Below, in pieces: positions 1 through 5,162 of a stretch of 5,162 bases of DNA (positions are counted from its first letter, which is position 1; each line of letters starts with the position of its first letter). Location of the stretch: positions 1 to 5,162 of the forward strand of contig JAJZXP010000020.1 in the NCBI GenBank assembly GCA_021806345.1, read 5' to 3'. The position numbers and the translations under genes were made by a program. Source of the stretch: Thermoplasmata archaeon. GTDB lineage: Archaea > Thermoplasmatota > Thermoplasmata > Thermoplasmatales > Thermoplasmataceae. The notes under the pieces are model-generated. The model did no database searches and was not told the DNA's origin. It saw only the letters and a list, made by a program, of their open reading frames with translations.

Positions 1-431
1 AAAGGCCATACCATGCAGTGACATAAAGATATCCACGAGGAAAAAACTGGAACTTAAACGGAAGAAGTAGGACAACACGCTGTTTCTGTAAGGTTATTCG
101 CTTTAATTTTCATGGAACTTCCGTTACAGTCCTGAAAAAGAGAGGAAATGGAAAGAGGATGCAGATCATCCTGGACAATGCCAGGTACCATCATGCAAAA
201 TTGCTAAATCAATGGCTTGAGGATCAGAAACAGTTCATGTTTCTTGACTTCCTCCCGCCATATTCCCCAAAACTGAATCCTATAGAACGGGTATGGAAGC
301 TCCTGAAAAAACTGAGGTTGCACAACCAGTATTTTCCTGACCTGAAGGGAGTTATAAGGATGATTGCAAAGTGGTTTCTACTGTGGACTGGAGAGAGTGG
401 TGGTCTCAAGACGCTATGTCGCATGGAGTGA
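1..431 (+). pseudogene. IS630-family (DDE) transposase remnant, C-terminal part
   Basis: This is the 3' part of a transposase that would cut and join DNA in the nucleus-free cytoplasm. The last 134 codons (27-431) are open in one frame. They contain the block LDNARYHHAK, with the second catalytic Asp at 174-176, and then FLPPYSPKLNPIERVWK, with the catalytic Glu 36 residues further on. This PPYSP-LNPIE pattern is typical of IS630/Tc1-type DDE enzymes, and the end (LKTLCRME) looks like a natural C-terminus. The first ATG in this frame (159) lies just before the catalytic strand, so it is not the true start. Upstream, a stop falls in this frame at 24-26. The peptide TEEVGQHAVSV appears in another frame (58-90), while VIRFNFHGTSVTVL (93-134) is back in the catalytic frame, which implies frameshifts near 88-92 and probably near 45-60. 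Family members are usually about 330-350 residues, so most of the N-terminal half lies beyond the window or is lost. It is probably inactive. The family call is firm; the exact frameshift points are inferred. Confidence 0.85.
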
Positions 432-434
432 AGG

Positions 435-466
435 ATACATGCGGCAACACATACTGCGCCATGTAT
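435..466. repeat. Small inverted repeat after the transposase stop
   Basis: ATACATG (435-441) and CATGTAT (460-466) can pair as a 7-bp stem around an 18-base loop, starting 3 bases after the transposase stop codon. It could be part of the insertion-sequence end or a structure in the transposase 3' end. No T-run follows directly, so it is not a typical terminator. Confidence 0.4.
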
Positions 467-481
467 AACGGCATTGAGTGT

Positions 482-496
482 GAAACTAAATATATA
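482..496 (+). promoter_or_regulatory. Candidate archaeal promoter (BRE/TATA-like) for the membrane-protein gene
   Basis: GAAAC (482-486) followed by TAAATATATA (487-496) resembles an archaeal BRE plus TATA box. A start about 25 bases downstream would give a 5' leader of roughly 120 bases before the ATG at 639. That fits with this gene having a Shine-Dalgarno. AT-rich DNA gives many such matches by chance, so the call is tentative. Confidence 0.35.
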
Positions 497-548
497 TCCC
501 TCTATACTCTAGCAAAAGAATTTAACTTTAGATGAAACTAAGGGAAGA

Positions 549-558
549 ATTAAATAAA
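549..558 (+). promoter_or_regulatory. Alternative TATA-like box for the membrane-protein gene
   Basis: ATTAAATAAA follows the purine-rich string AGGGAAGA (541-548), which could act as a BRE. It would place transcription start near 580 and give a leader of about 60 bases. It competes with the candidate around 488, and the sequence alone does not decide between them. Confidence 0.25.
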
Positions 559-626
559 CACATTTCAATGTAAAAGGAACACAAAGATAAAGTGAGAAGT
601 AATAAACTTTAAAGATAAAAGTTGAA

Positions 627-631
627 GGAGG
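627..631 (+). promoter_or_regulatory. Shine-Dalgarno GGAGG fixing the ATG at 639
   Basis: GGAGG, within GAAGGAGGAA, lies 7 bases before the ATG at 639. This is a strong, well-spaced ribosome-binding site, so it fixes this start over later in-frame ATGs (the next is Met35). It also shows that the mRNA carries a 5' leader. Confidence 0.85.
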
Positions 632-638
632 AATAAAT

Positions 639-3600
639 ATGTCAGTCTGGACGAAAGAATTATTTAGCAAAGTTATTGGATTAAGAACTACTGCGAAATT
701 GCTAATTTCTCTCTTATTTATTGCTCTTGTTCTATTTGGAATGGGGATTTATAGTGTGTCCGAAGCTTTAAGTTATACTGTTTTTATTTTGTTTGTGTAT
801 GCCTCGTTTGTTTTAATTATCAAAGAAAAAATTCTTAGTAGAGTCGAACCTGTAAATCAAGACAATGACGACGAACCGAGAAGTTGGCAAAGAGGAACTG
901 AACAGGATTATATCTCTATCGGAGTGAGTATAATAATAGGTCTTATATTCCTCTTTTTTTCTTTCAGGGAATTGGTTTTAAGACCCGGAGTGGTAAACTC
1001 AACTATTTTACCTTTTTGGCCGAAATTTTCCATACTTGGTGCTATGCCATTTAATCCGATTGATGGATATTCGGCAGGAAACAATAGGTTTTTCATTTCT
1101 GAATTATATACCTTACTGCCATCACTTTTCTTAAATTCAATCCTATTTGCTCAGGTCTTACAAACATTTCTACAATTCATGTTTGTTTACATAGTAGCGG
1201 TTCTTGTGGCTAGAAGCGTATATACATTAATGGATATTCAAATTAACAAAGTAGCGTTTTATACTATATTTGGGTTAATAGCCGTTTTAAATCCAGTCTT
1301 CCTTGTAGAAGGCTCGGTATTCACCTTAGATTCTCTATTTATGGTTTATATCTTTGTGATTATACTCAGGAACCTAAACAAAGGATATTTAAAAAAACTA
1401 GATTTTTTGAGACTGGGTTTTGCCATTTCATTTATGGTCTTCCTAGATCCGAGATATATTGTTCTTTTGTTTATTTCTTTACTTTTCATTCTCATTTGTT
1501 CGTTGATCTATAGATCGTTTCGCAGATTGTTGGTTCTCATTACTGAAAGTGCAATTGTATGGATTCCTTTTGCAATACTCCTTATTGTGATGTTCCACTT
1601 TACTCCGGATTATGTTGCAAATCAGGGTAGAAGCGGCTCCATATCAAATATCATCGGATTTTCTGTCAACACCGGCGCTATAAACATATGGACAATGCTT
1701 GGAAATTGGTGGCCGGGATTTGTGTTTTCCTCCCCAAATATTATAACATTGACCAAACAGCAAATCTTATCATCTTCAACTTATGGTTATTCGAATCCCC
1801 TTATGCTTTACTTTAAAGGGTTCCTTCAAATCTTTTGGGCATTGCTAATGGGGTCATTTTCCCTTATTTCTCTTAGCTCTTTGTACTTTATGTGGAAACG
1901 CGAGGAAGACAACAAGTTACCGATACTATTCATTCCATTTGCTGTAATCTTCATTTTTGTGTTAGGTGGCAACATAGGGATCCTACAAATTTTGCAATTG
2001 GAAGCTTCAATTTCAAATATTCCTTTTATTGGTGGGATATGGGCCGTTACAATAGCTGTTACACCTTGGTTGCAGGGGGCAATTGTCTCATTTCTGTTGA
2101 TACTGTTCTCATATTCTCTCTCAAATATATATAAGTTACAATTAATTACAGTGCCAAAAAATAAATTAATAAAACGCGGGAAAATAAAAATTCATAGTAA
2201 ACATATAATTATCTTTCTTTTAGTTCTTGCAGTTCTTCTTCCATCTTGGCAATTCGTATTTCCACAATACTCGCTTGGAGCTGCGGACCCAGGGCTGCCA
2301 GGGAATCATGTGTCTCTTGTTGGGCCATATTACCCAACCCACCCACCAACTTCATTTATTAGAATGTATAAAAATCTTTCAGCCCAGTCTAACATGACCT
2401 ATTCCGTCTATTCCAATGATGCATGGTATATTCCTGAGAAATGGGACCCTGGAATTTTGAGTATAGCTCCTCCAGGTGTACCACCATCTCCAGGTTTTTA
2501 CTCTATTTTTTCTGAAATATTCAGTGAAAACTTGTCCAGTGAAGTGATACCGTTGTCTGAAATGTATGGTGTGAAATATTTTTTCATAGACAATTCCACC
2601 ACGCAGAACAATACACCGATGATCAATTTTCTTGATCATTCAGGAATGTCTGTCTATTATGCTGGAAAAAATGTGACTGTGTTCGAATCACCAAGTTCTA
2701 GTAATATTATAGGGTCAAATTTGCTTATAGGTTATTCAAACGAAAGCAACATTTCTCTACTGGATGCCTATTCTGCCCTAAGGTCTCAGTTTCTGTACCC
2801 CTCATTTGTGAATTCCTCTGAGCCGATAAATCTAGAGTTATCCAATGTAACGGGCAGTTCGAATATCTCCCTTATTGATTATCAGGACTTTTTAAGCCAA
2901 GAACAAAGAATTCCGGCATTTTTTGGTCCTGAGGCTCAGGGGTTCAGCAATGCAACTTTCATTAGTCTATACAACGACTGGAGTATTTTCAACCCAGGCA
3001 ACAGATACTATACTAAATATGTTATAAAAAACAATTCTTTCACCATTACACCTGAAACATCTGATCGAGTTTCTACCAACGGAAATGTGAATGTTATATA
3101 TAAAGTGCCGTTGTTTAACGGAGTTACAGATATTCCTATTCCAGAATATAACAATACAATTGTATCTGTTCACGGTACAATTAGATACTCTGTAAACGGT
3201 TCTTCAAATGGTCTGACAATTGGTTTTCCTGCAAATAACGGTAGCTTGGTCAACAATGGCGGATTTACTGTTAACCTTCCGCTAGGAATTAACATGACGG
3301 ATAATTTCACAGGATTCCTACCCAAGAATTCCCGTACATTTTCTGTGCAATTAAGTGCATCCGCTCTAAATGGAACCTTAAATGTTTCGAAACTTGATAT
3401 CAATTATACTTACACATACGATGGATCAACATACGTTAATCACAGCAAGGGTATTAACGTTGAATTATCTCAAGGTACTTATAGGATCATAGTTAAAGGT
3501 TTGAATAATAATTCGACTTCTGAGACCTTTGAATCAAACGTTGCTGTATCAAGACGTTCTAACTATAATGTGAACCTCGGGAACCTATCGTATCTCACAT

Positions 3601-3968
3601 GGGTCATTATTATTCCGACTGGGCTGGAAAACCGTGCTGTGGTTCCAGTAATAAAAGAATTGCGTTACCAAAATGTATCAGCATCCCTGAGCTTCTATGC
3701 AGGAAATGGAACGAGTTATGTGGATATTTCATATAATCCCAACTACCGTTGGTCACATTCCAGCAACCTTAAGTACGTTGGAGCAAACAGTATGGGGATA
3801 CAAATTTTCAAGGTTGAAGTACCAGGTTACACTGAATTATATGTACATGATTCATATACACTGTTTGTCGTCGAAATTATAGCTTCTGTGATGATTGATG
3901 GAATTTTACCCTTAATGATTTTTGTTATATATCCTATGTCGCAGAAGAAAAAAGCAAAAGGAAAATAA
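639..3968 (+). CDS. Large polytopic membrane protein with glycosylated outer domain; GT-C/YfhO-like glycosyltransferase candidate
   Basis: About 14 membrane segments are visible, near residues 20-38, 44-62, 91-110, 172-192, 204-223, 226-243, 255-270, 271-290, 298-318, 393-417, 429-449, 470-498, 521-540 and 1074-1098. Basic loops (193-203, 244-254, 291-297, 418-427, 499-520) and the tail KKKAKGK fall on the same side, so both ends are probably cytoplasmic. Outside lie loop 111-155, loop 319-392 and a domain of about 530 residues (541-1070). The outer domain has 27 N-X-S/T sequons; the first 540 residues have one (Asn120, also predicted outside). YGVKYFFID (643-651) followed about 25 residues later by NVTVFE (678-683) resembles the 'VKYV ... 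VYEN' pattern of YfhO-like and AftD/DUF3367-like membrane glycosyltransferases. Asp142 in the first large outer loop is a candidate catalytic residue, by analogy with GT-C enzymes. No WWDYG motif of the oligosaccharyltransferase AglB is present; GNWWPG (355-360) sits in a different place. It could instead be a non-enzymatic surface protein. The gene is real; its function is inferred. Confidence 0.9.
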   Translation: MSVWTKELFSKVIGLRTTAKLLISLLFIALVLFGMGIYSVSEALSYTVFILFVYASFVLIIKEKILSRVEPVNQDNDDEPRSWQRGTEQDYISIGVSIIIGLIFLFFSFRELVLRPGVVNSTILPFWPKFSILGAMPFNPIDGYSAGNNRFFISELYTLLPSLFLNSILFAQVLQTFLQFMFVYIVAVLVARSVYTLMDIQINKVAFYTIFGLIAVLNPVFLVEGSVFTLDSLFMVYIFVIILRNLNKGYLKKLDFLRLGFAISFMVFLDPRYIVLLFISLLFILICSLIYRSFRRLLVLITESAIVWIPFAILLIVMFHFTPDYVANQGRSGSISNIIGFSVNTGAINIWTMLGNWWPGFVFSSPNIITLTKQQILSSSTYGYSNPLMLYFKGFLQIFWALLMGSFSLISLSSLYFMWKREEDNKLPILFIPFAVIFIFVLGGNIGILQILQLEASISNIPFIGGIWAVTIAVTPWLQGAIVSFLLILFSYSLSNIYKLQLITVPKNKLIKRGKIKIHSKHIIIFLLVLAVLLPSWQFVFPQYSLGAADPGLPGNHVSLVGPYYPTHPPTSFIRMYKNLSAQSNMTYSVYSNDAWYIPEKWDPGILSIAPPGVPPSPGFYSIFSEIFSENLSSEVIPLSEMYGVKYFFIDNSTTQNNTPMINFLDHSGMSVYYAGKNVTVFESPSSSNIIGSNLLIGYSNESNISLLDAYSALRSQFLYPSFVNSSEPINLELSNVTGSSNISLIDYQDFLSQEQRIPAFFGPEAQGFSNATFISLYNDWSIFNPGNRYYTKYVIKNNSFTITPETSDRVSTNGNVNVIYKVPLFNGVTDIPIPEYNNTIVSVHGTIRYSVNGSSNGLTIGFPANNGSLVNNGGFTVNLPLGINMTDNFTGFLPKNSRTFSVQLSASALNGTLNVSKLDINYTYTYDGSTYVNHSKGINVELSQGTYRIIVKGLNNNSTSETFESNVAVSRRSNYNVNLGNLSYLTWVIIIPTGLENRAVVPVIKELRYQNVSASLSFYAGNGTSYVDISYNPNYRWSHSSNLKYVGANSMGIQIFKVEVPGYTELYVHDSYTLFVVEIIASVMIDGILPLMIFVIYPMSQKKKAKGK
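3948..3965 (-). terminator. Possible T-rich terminator for the minus-strand glycosyltransferase
   Basis: Read on the minus strand, this stretch is T4-CC-T4-GC-T6, starting 9 bases past the glycosyltransferase stop codon. Archaeal RNA polymerase commonly ends at such T-rich tracts without a hairpin. The same bases encode the lysine-rich tail of the opposing membrane protein, so the tract may be explained by coding alone. Confidence 0.4.
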
Positions 3969-3973
3969 TAGAT

Positions 3974-4963
3974 TTATACCAATGATGCGCCCAATCTATA
4001 TATTTTACCCCTTACAATTTTATTCAACCGTAGTATTTTCCCAATAGCTACTATACAGGTCAATAAGAATAACAGATATCTTCCATGAGATATTGCTACC
4101 ATTGTAATAGCGAACAAATTCCTATTGGATATGGTATTCTTTCCGTCAGATGATAAAAACCATTCGTGAAGTCCCAATTCCCAAATGAAGAAATCTGAAG
4201 CATTTAGCGCACTTTTATTCTTCAGGAATGACCTGACTCTCACTAATTCACTTTTTGCGTTTCTTATGAATTCGCGTTTATTTTCCAGATAATCATTTTC
4301 CAAAAAATTTAGTCTGCTAGCGCCATTGTGTACTGTATACTTTGTCAGTAAAGTATTATCAAAATACATACTGTGTCCGGAGTCCAAAGATAAGAGAAAA
4401 AAGGCGTGGTCGAGTGTGTAGGTTATGCTTTCAATCAATTCAGAATATGACTTTATCAAATTGGAGCTAACTGCCATGGAACTTAAATTGTGTGCACCAC
4501 CGTTTAATGCCGCATATAAAATTTGTTTAAAGTTAGATGCTAGATTCACAACAATACTACTTTTCAAATGATTCTTATATACCCCTAAATAATTTCCACG
4601 TTCGTTGACGCTTATAAACGCATTGTGATAGAAGTAAATATCTTCAGTTTTATCCATCACCTCTAAAAGTCTGTTTATTTTCTCATCAAAGAATAAGTCA
4701 TCATCCTCGAGAAATACTATCATCTCATTATCGTTTACAACTTTTATTACTTCTACAATCTTCTGACCTAGTCCAGACCTTTCTGAATATATGTTCATTT
4801 TAGCAACTTTTGAAATGCTCATATCAATCGTTTCATCTAAAAAATTTTTTATTACTATAATCTCGTAGGTATTCTGTATGATTCCTTTTGCATTTATCGA
4901 ATTCAAAGCTTTCACTAAAAATTCTTTTCTCGTCATTGCAATTACTAATATCGTAATCTTCAA
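3974..4963 (-). CDS. Family 2 glycosyltransferase (GT-A fold) with C-terminal membrane segment
   Basis: It probably transfers a sugar from a nucleotide-sugar donor to a glycan or lipid-linked acceptor at the inner face of the membrane; donor and acceptor are unknown. The first strand and helix (KITILVIAMTRKEFLVKAL, residues 2-20) match the usual GT2 opening. MIVFLEDDDLFF (81-92) carries the metal- and nucleotide-binding DXD-type motif as EDDD (86-89). TLDHAFFL (183-190) is where a catalytic acidic residue is expected, with Asp185 as candidate, and KYTVHNGASR (208-217) resembles the common YxxHxxSxS-like block. A hydrophobic stretch at about 283-310 followed by a basic tail suggests membrane attachment. 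The start is TTG, because a stop codon lies two codons upstream and the first ATG (Met10, at 4936) would remove the first beta-strand. No Shine-Dalgarno is seen, which fits a leaderless or very short-leader mRNA. It is tail-to-tail with the membrane protein, 5 bases apart, so it is not in the same operon. Confidence 0.9.
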   Translation of the reverse strand: MKITILVIAMTRKEFLVKALNSINAKGIIQNTYEIIVIKNFLDETIDMSISKVAKMNIYSERSGLGQKIVEVIKVVNDNEMIVFLEDDDLFFDEKINRLLEVMDKTEDIYFYHNAFISVNERGNYLGVYKNHLKSSIVVNLASNFKQILYAALNGGAHNLSSMAVSSNLIKSYSELIESITYTLDHAFFLLSLDSGHSMYFDNTLLTKYTVHNGASRLNFLENDYLENKREFIRNAKSELVRVRSFLKNKSALNASDFFIWELGLHEWFLSSDGKNTISNRNLFAITMVAISHGRYLLFLLTCIVAIGKILRLNKIVRGKIYRLGASLV

Positions 4964-4990
4964 TGGTTATCGAAGTATATTTTACGGAGT

Positions 4991-4999
4991 TATATTAAA
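4991..4999 (-). promoter_or_regulatory. TATA-like box of the glycosyltransferase gene
   Basis: On the minus strand this reads TTTAATATA, preceded by GAACGCAA as a possible BRE. Its centre is about 32 bases from the TTG start at 4963. Transcription would then begin within a few bases of the start codon, which explains the lack of a ribosome-binding site. A second AT-rich string (AAAATATAC, 4975-4983) is too close to serve the TTG. Confidence 0.5.
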
Positions 5000-5006
5000 T
5001 TGCGTT

Positions 5007-5162
5007 CTAACCGTAACTGGTCAGTCTTGAGTGCATGACACTTGTCATCCAGGTTTTGGATTTCTCCCCTTTCTCACTATGACCTTTGACGTATCCTTTA
5101 TGAAACTCTTTTCCCTGAGCTTTGACGTGTAATATATGGATGACAGCCTTGCGTATATGTCA
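5007..5162 (-). pseudogene. Possible gene remnant running off the right edge (unrecognised)
   Basis: Two overlapping minus-strand frames are open. One runs from the window edge at 5161 to a TGA at 5045-5047 (38 codons, including TSKLREKSFIKDTSKVIVRK). The other runs from 5159 to a TAG at 5007-5009 (50 codons, ending MTSVMHSRLTSYG). The first has a credible amino-acid mix, with basic and hydrophobic residues alternating, and could be the 3' end of a longer gene, perhaps a transposase or other mobile-element protein. The second could continue it after a frameshift near 5048. No domain is recognised and there is no start codon inside the window, so it may equally be non-coding. Confidence 0.3.
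5035..5048. repeat. 14-bp palindrome ATGACA-CT-TGTCAT
   Basis: Two 6-base half-sites in inverted orientation are separated by CT, about 72 bases upstream of the glycosyltransferase start and beyond its TATA-like box. A regulator binding site is possible. So is a chance palindrome or the end of a mobile element. The 2-base gap is too tight for a stable RNA hairpin loop without opening a pair. Confidence 0.3.

Larger units (their letters stand above)
432..638. other. AT-rich intergenic leader between transposase remnant and membrane-protein gene
   Basis: No convincing gene is seen in these 207 bases. A 58-codon open stretch in a second frame starts inside the transposase (362) and reaches a TGA near 533, but it has no start signal or recognisable domain. 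The region holds a hairpin (435-466), two TATA-like boxes (around 488 and 549) and the ribosome-binding site of the next gene. The right end of the insertion sequence should lie here, but its terminal inverted repeat cannot be defined without the left end. The 9-base string TGAAACTAA occurs at 481-489 and 533-541; its role is unknown. Confidence 0.6.

Noticed and set aside
224..424. 66-codon minus-strand open frame opposite the transposase
   Set aside because: It lies within the recognisable transposase frame on the other strand and has no family features; it is a shadow.
362..535. 58-codon open stretch in a second frame across the transposase end
   Set aside because: It is not a better transposase C-terminus than the catalytic frame, has no recognisable motif and no start signal.
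1703..1720. GNWWPG as a possible oligosaccharyltransferase WWDYG motif
   Set aside because: It lies in an outer loop between membrane segments, not in the C-terminal soluble domain, and lacks the Asp-Tyr-Gly.
908..3882. Six further open frames of 61-86 codons (908-1096, 1892-2134, 2379-2639, 2967-3173, 3170-3403, 3697-3882)
   Set aside because: All sit inside the 1109-residue gene, have poor composition for real proteins and lack start signals; they are shadows.
1..5162. CRISPR array, tRNA, rRNA or riboswitch
   Set aside because: No regularly spaced repeats, cloverleaf-like segments or conserved rRNA strings were seen, and nearly all of the window is coding.

Overview
The window looks archaeal, most likely from an AT-rich, Thermoplasmatales-like euryarchaeon, though this is an inference from general features and not from a match. 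Supporting signs are AT-rich coding DNA with many AGA/AGG arginine and ATA isoleucine codons, a strong GGAGG ribosome-binding site on one gene, a probable TTG start behind a close TATA-like box on another, and a very large membrane protein whose outer domain is packed with N-glycosylation sequons.

Layout. Positions 1-431 hold the decayed 3' part of an IS630-type (DDE) transposase gene. Positions 432-638 are an AT-rich non-coding leader with a small hairpin, candidate TATA-like boxes and, at its end, a clear Shine-Dalgarno. Positions 639-3968 encode an 1109-residue protein with about 14 membrane segments and a ~530-residue extracytoplasmic domain; its architecture resembles large GT-C-type or YfhO-like membrane glycosyltransferases. 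Positions 3974-4963 (minus strand) encode a 329-residue family-2 (GT-A) glycosyltransferase with an EDDD metal-binding motif and a C-terminal hydrophobic segment. The two genes converge with only 5 bases between their stop codons. Positions 4964-5162 hold the glycosyltransferase promoter region, a small palindrome, and a minus-strand open stretch running off the window edge that may be a broken gene.

Together the two intact genes suggest a cell-surface glycan function: a cytosolic-face glycosyltransferase building a sugar chain, and a membrane protein that may move or transfer sugars outside the cell and is itself probably heavily glycosylated. Transposase debris on the left, and possible gene debris on the right, suggest a variable surface-glycan island. 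Substrates cannot be read from the sequence, and the two genes are not co-transcribed.
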